From: Glandiceps talaboti
Taxonomy: Eukaryota > Hemichordata > Enteropneusta > Spengelidae
Direction: 5' to 3'
Assembly: GCF_964340395.1 (NCBI RefSeq)
Contig: NC_135559.1
Coordinates: 20,747,611-20,811,610, forward strand
Length of the DNA: 64,000 nucleotides
Under the pieces are notes generated by a model. That model was not told the DNA's origin and did no database searches. It saw nothing but the letters and a program-made list of their open reading frames with translations. Both the position numbers and the translations under genes were made by a program. This document shows positions 1 through 11,892 of the stretch, piece after piece (position 1 is the first letter of the stretch; the number at the start of each line of letters is the position of its first letter).

Positions 1-403
1 ACAAGGGGAATTGGAGGAGCTAATTTTTTTCTAACTACCTTCCGAAAAAGTGATTGGATATGTTTACAAGGTAAATGGAGAGCTGCTATCGGCCGCCATA
101 ACATGTGCTGCTGTTAGTGTTACCATGGATGTATTAGTGAGATGGTGTTACATAAAGGGCTCGGACAATATGCGAAATAGGTAGTTATAAAAACATTCTG
201 CTCCGATCCAATTCCCCTACATGGCGTCAGAAATCGGTTGATATCTTTGATAGGCATGCTCCGATGTAACAACGACGATTTATCGGAAGATTGTTACATT
301 TGGGAACTAGGACGGAAGATACAATCGAAATGTTTGCCCACTACAACGGCCGGTTGAAAGTTCATGTTTATGTACGGTATCGCGGCTGCCTTTCAAACCT
401 CGT

Positions 404-515
404 GTCTTCTTTCGCGGTGAGTGAACCTGCGCGATCACAGAAACAAGTGTAATTTTACCCCTTTCATATATAGTTGGCTAAATACGTCAACATTAACGAT
501 ATTATCGACATTTTA
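404..515 (+). repeat. Dispersed repeat, copy 1 (inverted copy at 41.6 kb)
   Basis: About 110 bases here reappear, reverse-complemented and with few differences, at about 41608-41722. Shared landmarks are the TTCGCGGTGAGTGAAC block, the GCGATCACAGAAACAA block, TTTTACCCCTTTCATATATAG and the ATATTATCGACAT end. Neither copy has a long open frame. The family is unknown to me. Confidence 0.75.
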
Positions 516-1689
516 TTGTATTCTGATAGAAATATTCTGAGACATAACTCGGGAAACAAATGCCTTTGGATAGAAAGTAAGGGAAATGAAGAGTCGCATT
601 GTAGTCAACAAGTTTAGCAACCACCACAGCAGTCAAATAATAGTCTTACTGACACCAAAACCGCCTAAAAAAGTAAGGAAAATGCTTCCCTGTGCATTTG
701 TATATAAGCAAATGACAAAAAAGGGACACGAGCGTACGTGGTGATGTCAAGAAATCAAAATTTTCAACTCGCGTCTGCACACTCCGGAACAAACCGGAAC
801 ATGTAGACAAAAATACCGTTGGAAAGCATGTAATCTGCGGTTCATTTTCTTTAAAGACAGTTTTTGTTCTGATTTGTTCCACATGTTGAAATCGAGAGTT
901 GAAAAACATTCACAAAAACGAGTGCGCAAACTAGAAATTGGTGTAACTTCCGTCAATCTTACTCGATCGTGGGTTATACTTCCATGGACTGAGTAACCGA
1001 GATATTTCAGGTGAGGGGGGGGGGGGCTTCAAGATTTAGTATATAAATAGTAGTAGTAGTACTACTACTACTACTACTAGTACTATCACGGATATGGTGC
1101 AGTTTCTGAGACCGGTGTAGAACCATAAAATGCAATCCATGATAACACTATTTCCGGTGACATAGATTGAGAACAAAAGAATACATATCTTGTTCTTATG
1201 GCAATGACTTGTGCGACATGAGCCACCAAAGCTAGCATACGTAACTGGTTTCACACTAGCGCAGTATGTTGTTCCCCAATGTTCCCCTATGTTGTTCCCC
1301 AATGCCTGTGCCTGGGACCCTATTTTGCATATGACTGACTGCATGTTTGGAGGTGGAGAACTTGTGGTGACTCACTGGCAAGTAATCACCAAAATATAAA
1401 CATTCCCTATCTGGGTTGTTCACATGCAAATGCCGCATATTTAATAATCCTGAGTGACACACAATCTACAGAGGGGTATTTGTCTCATTTTGGAAGGTTT
1501 TTTCATTCTATGAAATAAACATTGATTTTCAACTAATTTGTGTATCAAGTTACCATCCTACGACATTCACCAACAATTTGTACATGATACATGACGTGTG
1601 TGTTTCTCGGAGCACAGAAAAAATGCTGAAAAACAAGACCCAGAAGCTAGTGCTCTGTACAGCAGTTTGAATTTCCCACATTTGCATAG

Positions 1690-1985
1690 ATTAGCCGAGA
1701 CTATCTCACAGCCCTCGAAGCTTCGCTTTACTAAGCTAAACGAATTATTTTATATGTACCCATGTCAGCTATATAACGGTACTCGAATATCCTTGTACTG
1801 TGCGCCCTCATCGACCATGATAGAGATAACCATTCGTTGACGTGTGATGAGGGCGCACAGTACAAGGTTATTCGTACGATCTTAGAGTACGTTATGTAGA
1901 TGGTATTGGTATATACAAAATAATTCATTTAGCATCAATTTTAGCAAAGCGAAGCTCCGAGGACTGTGAGAGAGAGTCTAAGATT
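1690..1985. mobile_element. Foldback (MITE-like) element related to the 27.3-31.4 kb element
   Basis: The two halves are reverse complements over about 140 bases each. The outer parts read CTCACAG-CCTCGAAGCTTCGCTTTA on the left and TAAAGCGAAGCTCCGAGG-CTGTGAG (approximately) on the right. The inner parts share TTGTACTGTGCGCCCTCATC and its complement. Both arms match the left end of the 4.07-kb element at 27302, including its terminal block and the GCGCCCTCATCGACCA block. This looks like a non-autonomous derivative built from two copies of one end. The flanks AGATTA on both sides may be a target duplication, but the boundary is not sharp. Confidence 0.75.
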
Positions 1986-2269
1986 AACCATAATCCTCTT
2001 TATATAGGACAGTTCTGTGTTTAATGGCTCCCATGCATGATCATGAAAACACGACATTTGATACGATAGTGCACAGTGCGAGTTACATGTAAATTCGCAC
2101 AATCCAAACGGTGACAGATTGCCATGCCTGAATTTAACTCAATCACCCAGGTATGCAGTTAAAAACAGAATAGACTTGTTAAGTGTTGTTTTAAATGGGA
2201 ACCATTTAACGTCATATCATTATCAAGGTCTAGCTAGCTCTGGATGTATTTCAAGACGTCAAAGACGTG

Positions 2270-2520
2270 ACTCTGACCACAGTCAGTTGTGAACTAATAT
2301 TCCATTCCAGGATAGTGATATTCTAGTCTATAGTATAATGACATCACAAAATAATGAAGTTATTATAGGTATTTACGATTTTTACGGGTTTCAGATACAG
2401 TGACCGGTAACCGTATCATATCGTAAATACCTATGATAACGTCAGTATTTTGCATTATGATCATCTCAGACTATAGAATATATCACCATCCTGGAATGGA
2501 ATATTAGCTCACAAGCGACT
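2270..2520. mobile_element. Imperfect foldback element
   Basis: An inverted repeat of about 250 bp. The left arm contains CTAATATTCCATTCCAGGAT and CTAGTCTATAG. The right arm contains the complementary ATCCTGGAATGGAATATTAG and CTATAGAATATAT. The inner parts GGTATTTACGAT and ATCGTAAATACC also pair. No coding content was seen. MITE-like, family unknown. Confidence 0.7.
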
Positions 2521-2554
2521 GTGTTATAATTCCATGCTGTGACTTTGTCTAGTT

Positions 2555-2638
2555 CCCCGCCTCCTTTCCGCCGCTGCTGGCGCTACACTCCTATCGTGAG
2601 AGTAGCGCCAACAGCGGCAGAAAGGAGACAGGGGACCA
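2555..2638. repeat. GC-rich hairpin
   Basis: Arms of roughly 35 bases (CCTCCTTTCCGCCGCTG..TGGCGCTAC and GTAGCGCCA..CAGCGGCAGAAAGGAG) flank a loop of about 14 bases. It lies between two larger foldbacks and is much richer in GC than its surroundings. Confidence 0.7.
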
Positions 2639-2736
2639 GACTCAGTTGTGACTAGTCGACTCTGCTGGAGGAGGACGTGTCGAAATCAAGTACTCCACGT
2701 AGCGAGTAAGTCGTCCCTTCCTTCCTTCCCAGTATG

Positions 2737-3117
2737 AGCACAGGGCACCCAGGAACCGTGTGACAAATAAATAAATAAACTATCAAATAAATGACAAATG
2801 AACAAGCAAACGAACGACAAGTATATGGACAAATAAAATAATTAAATAAACCAGCAAATAAACAGATACTCATGGGGGTATACTAGATTCGCTTTTTGTA
2901 CCCATCACTATTTTGTATAGTGATGGGTACAAACAACGTATCTAGGTATACCCCCACGAGTATCTGTTTATTTGCTGGTTTATTTAATTATTTTATTTGT
3001 CCCTATACTTGTCGTTCGTTTGCTTGTTCATTTGTCATTTATTTGATAGTTTATTTATTTGTTTTGTATTGTTTTGTTTTGTTTTGTTTGTCACACGGTT
3101 CCTGGGTGCCCTGTGGT
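2737..3117. mobile_element. Long foldback element with TTTATTTATT-rich arms
   Basis: Arms of about 170 bases pair from the outside (CAGGGCACCCAGGAACCGTG against CACGGTTCCTGGGTGCCCTG) through the AAATAA-rich part to the centre (TACCCATCACTAT against ATAGTGATGGGTA). A small TTTTG expansion interrupts the right arm. The open frames on both strands here are by-products of the stop-poor A/T repeats and are not called as genes. Confidence 0.8.
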
Positions 3118-3529
3118 ATGAGCTGGGTCATGTCAATATTGTCAGTAATCTAGACTAGTGCACCGTCTGCAAGCCGGACTAATCCAGAGCTAGTTCAAGG
3201 CTAGCTGCAATATTTGTAGTTTTTGTTTACAATGCTTTTATTATATTTCATGTTGTTGTTGTTGTTGTTGTGATTGCGAACTGCATGCATCTAGTTCAAG
3301 GCTAGTCCTGCTTGCGTACGGAGTACTGAGAATTGCATAAAATCTTTTAACTATGTGGAAATACACTGGAAAATGTATTTTCCTTCCACTTTCACAGCAA
3401 CTATTTTCCTTCCTGTAGTACTAGTAATATTTCTAGAAAAATAATAAATGAGCTACTGCCACTGGCCATTTGATTGAAGTTGCAGTGAGTGTAGAAACTG
3501 AGATGTCATTGACTAGTGGCATGTACTTT

Positions 3530-3890
3530 TTATGTCTGCCTGGTAAAAGTATCTTTCCTTGATATCGAGGACGAATTTCATTTTATACTTAAATGCCCAT
3601 TATATAGAGAATTATGAGTCCGTTTTATTAAGCCATATTATTGGAAAAAACCATCTGTCTTTAAACTTGTACAACTACTCTCCATGGAAAATGTAAAGCA
3701 GCTTTGCAATTTAGCTAGATATTTAAAACAAGCAGGCATCCTACGTTCTGTGCATATATTAATGTAATTTGTATTAGTACATTCTCCACCACGTTTTCTT
3801 TGTGACAATTTTTGTTTTTTTGGTTCTGTAACTGATGAGCAGGAATTGCTCAAAGTAAATAAAGAATTGAATTGAATTGAATTTTTTGGG
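3530..3890 (+). mobile_element. LINE (non-LTR retrotransposon) 3' end, degraded
   Basis: One frame reads EDEFHFILKCPLYREL, then a stop, then a continuation with LARYLKQAGILR. This resembles the His/Cys-containing tail that follows the reverse transcriptase in many invertebrate LINEs. The segment ends in AAATAAAG followed by GAATT-type repeats at about 3868-3888, like a LINE 3' tail. The internal stop and missing upstream part mark a dead 5'-truncated copy. The 136-residue opposite-strand frame over the same bases is treated as an artefact. Confidence 0.55.
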
Positions 3891-4198
3891 ATTTTTAAAG
3901 TAGTTTCTCTGAACCCACCCCTCCCCATTGCAACTTTATCTCTGTTACCGGATATCAGTACAATACAATAAAGTGTAAAACAGAATACTTGTGAAAACAA
4001 AAACAGAAGTAAAATCAATTTTGTAGGATGACAACACCTCCACCCCAAAGTAAAAGAATTTAGTTTTTTATCCTACAAAGAATGATTGATCTTGTCCCAG
4101 AGTAGAAATATTGCTTAAATGCATCCACCTATTTATTGAGTACATTGTTCTTATGTTCTTATTACATACTTAATTTTGTTTTGATTGTCGTCTTGCAG

Positions 4199-7100
4199 GT
4201 TCATCTATCTGACATTGAGGAAGAGTCCAATGGATTTACTTTGGCGTGCTGTGACTTTGTTAATGAAAAGAGCAAATTTGCATCATTCTTCAAAGGGAAA
4301 ACAGACAGTGTCAGTGATTTCATTCAAGCATGGTATGAAGCAAGAATGACCGGCATCATTGATCCAGTAAGTCTATTTTAATAATTAAAAACTAAAATAA
4401 TGACATTATATTTTTGATGTCAAAATATTTTAATTGTGTCAATTCCCAGTTAGCACAACATAACTGGGGTTTAGTTGTGCTATAGGCATGGTGCAGTGTG
4501 TATGAATGTGTGCATGACTTAAACTCAAAAACCACCACACTGATTCTCTAATTGGTATTTTTGATGGGGACATTACGTGTGCAGATCTTCAGTAACTGAA
4601 CATGTGTAATTGATATTGTCAATATAAGTGATCATGGATGATCTTAGCCATAGCCATACTGATATAATATATTCATTGTTAACAATTATTTACATTTTTG
4701 TTACCAGGGTGAGAGTGATAAAAGTACCGATATGGATATCTCAGCCCCAGATGAAAGTAGCATACTTGTAAAAGGCCAATCAACATCTTTTGCCACAAGT
4801 ACACCATGTAAGGTTGACCAGGATTCGGTTCATGAAGAGTTTGAGAACTTACTGGAACATAAAAAATTGGGTGAGTATATAGATATATGTACATAACACA
4901 TATTCTGTATTTTGACTCCTTTTTGTTAATTTTCAGACAGTGAACGTTAGACATTACATGCTTGTCAGACTGTAACTCACATAAACTTATGATTGGCAGT
5001 CTAGTAGGTCAGTTCCCAAAAGTTCAACCTCAACAATCAAGGTAAAAGCCGATTACTTCAAAAGATTATGACACCTAGATGAGAGATAAAAGTCAAAATT
5101 ATTTTAATTTTTCAGATGGACATTGGTGAATCACTTGCAACAGGAAATTAATGTGTTGACTATGTCACCGACAATTTCATTCCTGGTCAATAATTTCATT
5201 CATGCAGTTTTTTTTGTTAACCATAATAACATACTCATAATATCATACACCCTGAACAGTATTAAATAAAATGTGGGTAAATGTACAAAATGTAGCTATA
5301 TACAGTATTACATGATAAATCAAATCAAATATATTTTGGGGCCACACCCTAAATATATTTTTCATCCGTCTAAAGGAAGATGTTTACTGAAATGCAGTAT
5401 TTTCAACTAGCTTTTCACATGATGTGTTTTATGTTGAAAAAATCTTGCATCAAATGTTATGCTACATTTGAAGGACACTTGTTCACTTGTAATCACTGGT
5501 TGGAGATTAACCAAAGATTGTTTATTGCAGGTGTGTTCACAGTACCAATAACGAGTTTTGTGGAACCTGAAGCAGAGAGACTAGTTCGACCACTTTGTAA
5601 AAAGTCTGTCAAATCTTTTGAAAAGATTTTGAGTAATCAGCCAAGCTTGGTTACAGAGTACCAACAAATTGTTGGTAATATTCCACGGTCCATTGTAGAA
5701 AGGGAAGCCTTCAGTGAGCAAGACTTGGCCAAATACCAAATTGAAGCAATCGACGGAAACCACAGTTTCCACACACAGTTATCAGTATTCATGAAAACAA
5801 AAAATCCAAAACTGGCAATCAGAGAGGTAGGTTAAATTTGTAGATTAATTAGAGTTATTTGTGGGTGTATTACAAATGACAATGTATTGCGTAACTCAAA
5901 AGTCTTCAAATACCACCAAGTAGCTTACATTTTAAGACCTTAGGTATTATTGTGTTCTTGATGACTCTGCATTTACCAGTTTGACACCACTCCAAATAAA
6001 TATCATGTACAACATGGGCAGCCTGTCTGGACGTACCTGATGGATACTGTCATGATGTGATACTCATCGTTTAGTTGGATATCTAATTGCTCCGTATATA
6101 TGTATATGTTTCATACTTTCATAAAAAACTTCCACATTTCATTGGAAATACCATGAAAACTCTTCTTGACGTTGAAACAGCAATCATATTATGTTTGAAT
6201 AAAACTGAATGAAAAATGCTAAGTATCAAACCACCAATGCTTGGTGTGCAGTCGTCCGTGTATATACATAGTGACACTAAATAGTATTCCCCATTTTCCC
6301 CATTGTCTAATCTTCATGTATTATACATCAATGGAAAGCTTACTTTTCTTTACTGCAACATTACAAAAAATATATGTTTGAAGTCAAAATTACGTCGAAA
6401 AAAGCACTGCCAAATGAGGCAATGATCGCATGATGATCAAGCGACAAAAAACAGGAATTTTCTGCATATTTTTTTTACCAAAATCACACACCTGGGATGT
6501 GATTATTTCGCTTTGAACAAGTTCCCAACTAGACACCAAATGTAATGTTTCCACCAAGTACCAAGACAATTGGTCTGGTTTTTTAAAGATTAAATGATAA
6601 GTTGTACACAAACACAGACAGTTGGACACACACCACATCATGCCTATAGCACTTATCAGTTCAGTTATGCTAAAAACTTGGTTCAGAAATTGCACATATT
6701 CATGATATTGTGATGATACACCTGATACTTTATTATCCTAATTTCATCACATTTTAGGCAAGATTGTACTATGATCTCACACCCCAAGAAGCAAAAACAA
6801 TTGGAATTAGGAGAAATATGGCAACCAACAACTTTTGCCGGATGGATGACTTCGTTATTGTAGGACACATGAGAGAAATTCTATTCAAATGTGCTGATGT
6901 TGAAGTGGATAAGGAAACACCTCCAAGAAGTGAAGTTTTCTACAAGAATGTCAAATTGATGCTAGGGAGTCCTGGGAAAAGTGTGAGTACATCAAATTTA
7001 TTGAAAATTTAGTAACCATTCATATTTCAAACACATTCTGTCCACAAACACTTATTTCAAAGTTTAGAGTCATGATGACTAAGTTTCTGAATGTCTAAAG

Positions 7101-10100
7101 TCCTTGGGCAAGATATGAACTACTATTTTGTCTTACTCAGCCCAGCTTTAGAATTGGGGACCTGATTAGATAGGGTTGCAAGGCTTTAATCTGGCTGCAA
7201 TTGAGTTAAGGATGTAAGGGCCTGTTGGGAAACTATTAATCATATTGATGTACCACTTCGATTTGTTTTTACCTTCACAATTAAGCAATAGGGCAGCCAT
7301 ATATTTGTCCTGAAAATTCATAGTTTATTTGCTAACTCTGGAAAGTTGACAAAAGCACAGGCAGGTAAAGCGTTGTGACATTTGGGCAAATCCATTACAA
7401 GTTAGTTTTTAGCACAACTGAACTGATAAGGTTCAGTAGTGCTATAGGCATCGCTAAGTGTCTGTCTGCCTCTGTGTGGAGGTGTATGTGTAAACAACTT
7501 AAAGTAAAAAAAACACTGGACCAGCGATTGCAATGATATTTAATGGTTATATTACCGTGGGTGTCTAGTTGGGAAATACTTCAAATCACAATGATCCTAC
7601 CACCGGTGTATGATTCGGATAAAAAATGTAGTTTTTGGTCGAAAAACTTAAACTCCCATTTGTGATATGAAATTTGGACTATAAAAACCGTGATTTTTTT
7701 GGGTGAAATGTCTGTAGGAATATTTAGGCCAGATGAGTACTGAAATTATTGTTTTATTGATCTGATTAACCTATTAAAATTTGTATTGGGTACTTAACAT
7801 AATGTAACAAGTGAATGGCACTGGAATTAACCTCTCCTTAAGGTTGCTCGGAAACATTGTCTACCTAACTGTAACACAGAACTACAGGTTGGTTCAGGGT
7901 AAAATGCCTGCCCGTCTTGTAGATGATGAGAGTGATTTTGGTATTGAGCTGTACTTCTCAAACTACTGGGGATGACATGTGGTTATGATTCTGAAAGTGT
8001 TACTGTTAGTCTGCAAATTGTGAGTGTGTCAAATTGGCCCTAGCAAGCATGACCACGCCCTTAGCAACAACCAAATGGCTGTATGTTTTGACTAGATTAC
8101 AACATCACCTGGTAGGCAAGCGAGTAAACATGAATGTATGCACATATCCCTAGCAACCATTACCATGTCCATAGCAATAGCAAAACGGTGGTGCATTTAA
8201 CAAAGATAACAGGGATTCTTAGACAAGTGAACAAACATTCAAAAAGTGCAAATATACCTAGCAACAAGACCACACCCATAGCAACAGCCATAAGATCATG
8301 TACACTGCAAAGATAACAACAGGATTGGATAGGCAACTTGATAATCATTCAGCAAATGAACACCTATACCTAGCATGGCTCAGCATGTGGGTGAACATTT
8401 TTAAAAACTACAGTTGTGCTACAGTACCATTGGCACTATTTTTAAAATATGATCATTTATGATTTTCGGGAAATACTTATCAAGTTTTAGGCCATCCCCT
8501 CCTTTTAATAAATAATTGTCAATAAATTTTTGGCACAACTGAAGAATGAGATAATTCAGTAAATCTATACTATAGTCATCCAAAATGTATGTATGTGTAA
8601 ACAACTGAAAGTCAAACACTCCCTGACTGATTGCCTTGGTATTTGGTGGAGACATTTCTTTGAGTGTGTAAATGAAAAATTGTTTAAATGACAGCAATCA
8701 AATCAATGGTTTTCAAGTTATGTCTAAGAAAGTGATTTTATACTCAATCTTTCAGTGATACTGATAGGGGAGGCTGAGAAGTACAAGTGTTACATAATAA
8801 TTGTATAATCACCAGTAAAGTTCATAATATATCCGAATATAACTGTTATTGCATGTGTCAGGACTTGGTGAAATACTACATATAAGTGACTTAACCAATT
8901 ACTTATTAATGCTTCTGTTGTCAGGTTATTTGAATTGTAATATGATTTGTTTACAGAAAATGGACAGCTTCAGAACCCATATTATGGTAGCTTCTTTTTC
9001 TAAGAGAAATTGGCGCCTTGTACAAAAATAAGGGAAAAAACAAAATCACTAAAGGCTCACCGTTTTAAAGTTCTGCATGGAATAAATAATGAAGAAGAAA
9101 TATACCAATTATTATTGAGTTTGGACTCCAGAAGTGTGCCAAATTTTAAGGAGTTTGAGAGTTTGTCAAAGGAAGTTAAGGTATGCAATGCTGTGTTTGA
9201 TAAAAGTCAACACATATTTGTCTATTCCTCATTGCTGTGTGCATCTACGGTATTTTTTTGTAATTTAGCCATTATAATTAGATATTAAGAATTGGTTGTT
9301 TAGTACAGATGTGAGTGGTGGTTAAAAGCATATCACAAATGTTGTATCTAATAGACTACTGATATACCATTGTACATGCAAAACATAAGTACTCATTCTT
9401 CATATAAATGAAGTCACTATTTAACATTCACTTTTACTGAAATATGTAGCTACATCAGATTTATATAGATCATTCTGTAAATTTCACAACAATAAATTAA
9501 TGACTTTCTGTATGATTCTTGTACACAGGAGCAAAATAAAACTACAACATTATGGAAGAAGAATGAGAAACAGAAATTTGGACAGCAAGCAGCGAGAAAG
9601 GTAAATTCAAAACATGCACAACTTTTATTTTCTGTTTTAAGTAATGGAAAAGAAGCAATCACAGTATTTTGAAAGACTTCTTTAAAATGTACACTTGTTA
9701 TATGGCTAGTTGTGTTGTGTTACAACATGACATACAGGTGTGCACAACTTATGAACCTGACAATTGTTGTCTTTCAAAAATTATGGCAAGATTGTAATTT
9801 TGAATGGTATCCACCCTCCTGAGATAGTGTATGTGATGAGTATTAAAGTAATGTTATGATTTAATGGTTATTGTTGTAGAAAGGTAATGTGAATTACAAT
9901 GTGGGGGAAATATGTAACCATGGAAATGAAGACTCAGAGTACACAGTTTCATATGAAAATGGGTGTATGTATATAGTTAAAAAGGGAGAGGATAAAGAAA
10001 CAGAAGTGAAGGTGGGTGCAAAGTATTTTTTATATTGAGACTCTTAGTACTTTGTATTATTTCGATATGTTGTATTGTAAGACACAGAGGCCAAGTTTTA

Positions 10101-11853
10101 TATATTTCAAATAAATATTGAGATCCATAAACTGGTCATTGTACATCTTGACAACATGCTATAATTAATTTTGTCTTTCTCAAAACATGAGTTAACATGT
10201 TTATTAATTTTCCACCAAGTTGTTTTAACTTACAGTCGTGGAACTCTGCCTTGAAGATGAAACTTGCATATATGTCATGAAAATATTGACTGGGTGAGAG
10301 TGTGGTCATTATTTATGGCAGATATGCCCCTTTTAGGTATGGTATCTTCCAGCAAATACAGAGCTGGTCATATCAAACCTACATTATTTACTAATAACGT
10401 TTATTTCTGTGTACACGCTCGGCCACTGGCCTTTTGATGTATGGCTTATTAAACAATTACAATTTTCATTTTTATCATAGCTGAAATGCTAAGGTTCAGT
10501 AGTGTTATAGGCATGGTGTGGTGTCTGTCCATGTGTGTGTGGTGGACGACTTCAACTCAAAAACTGACTCAGACTGATTGAGATGTGTAAAGTCACCACA
10601 GACTTGCGTGCAGGGAACAATTTGTCATTGAAGAGACATGTCAGAAATCTAGACCTTAGACCTTAGCATATGTCCTGTACTACACCTGACATCATGGACT
10701 GATCTAAACTATAGTGTACATATGTCCAGTGTACTACACCTGACATCATGGACTGATCTAAACTATAGTGTACATATAGGTATCATTTTGATTCTCAAAC
10801 TTGTAAATTGTGGCCAAATGGTAGCCACATTTATTGTGAGAATTTATATGTTGACCTCAAACTCTGAAATGATCATCAAAAATATGAATATGTCGACATG
10901 TGTTATGGCTAATAGAATAAAATGACGCAGGTAGCCAGAATCAATATTATAAATAATTGTGAATGCACATTTTCACTCTAGAGGAATGGGTAAAGTTGAA
11001 ATAAATATTGAAATTACAGTTTATTTCCCAATTAATCTATCAATTACTAATAATGACCATTTTGTTTGTTATCCTTCACAGAGTGCTTCTATAATTACCT
11101 TATGGAATTTGATGGAAGGCAGCGACGGTGTAATAAAGGTACTATCTTTTGTTTGACTTTTACTGTGTGATAAAATCACATGACAATGTTTGCCACAGGT
11201 TGGAAAATGAACAGGAAATTGTTTGCAAGTAGAAACAGAAACCAAGGTTCAATTTCAAAGGTATTTGGTAGATGTATAATTCTGGACAAAGTTATTTGAT
11301 TGACAGGGTTGGCACTATTTGTGCATTTTTTTTTATGTTTGCTACTAATTTTGACAATTGTGCTCCCTGTACACAATGAAGTGAAATATTGGAAATAAAT
11401 CTTTTAGTGTACACTGATATCAACAAACTTGATATTGAATACTTATAATTCTACTGTCATCATTTACAGGGTAGTCTGGAATCACAATTAATGGAAGAGA
11501 AGAATAGATCCAAAGACCTGCAAAGACAACTTGAAAGAAATAAAGAAGAGTTTGACAAAATGATGTTAGCAGTAGAGGAAATGAAAACTGAGAAAGGAAT
11601 GGTATGCTATGATCAATTTACGATCAGTTTACTATACAAGTCTATTGTATTTATGAAGGACGTTATTAAGCCAAATGGTAAAATAATGAAATTTTTCCTA
11701 AGGCATATTTAATGTCAAATTTACTCAGTCTACAATATCCATTCTCTGAGAAGGTATTGACAACTTAAAGTACACAAAGATAAATTATGCTAAGGGACAG
11801 TAGTTACAAAATAAATTGTATTCTTAAAATTAATTAAATCTGTGAGTGAGTGA

Positions 11854-11892
<39 letters not shown>

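Larger units (their letters stand above)
1..4198. other. Non-coding region left of the first gene
   Basis: No convincing protein-coding exon was found apart from one possibility at 1-70: frame 1 is open and ends at a plausible donor (CAAG then gtaaat). That stretch ends in phase 1, while the first clear exon at 4199 is readable only in phase 0, so at least one further exon would have to lie between them. The rest holds a foldback element, nested palindromes, a LINE 3' end and a short TAG/TAC palindromic repeat at about 1045-1080, each listed separately. Earlier exons of the 4.2-16.8 kb gene probably lie left of the window or are too short to see here. Confidence 0.6.

Noticed and set aside
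3638-4048. 136-residue minus-strand protein
   Set aside because: It overlaps the LINE 3' end readable on the other strand and has no recognisable feature of its own.
8955-9004. Acceptor at TTTACAG (8956) for exon 5 of the uncharacterised gene
   Set aside because: It gives a stop after 25 codons in the only phase left by the previous exon; the acceptor at 9004 with the upstream GT of the tandem donor keeps the frame.
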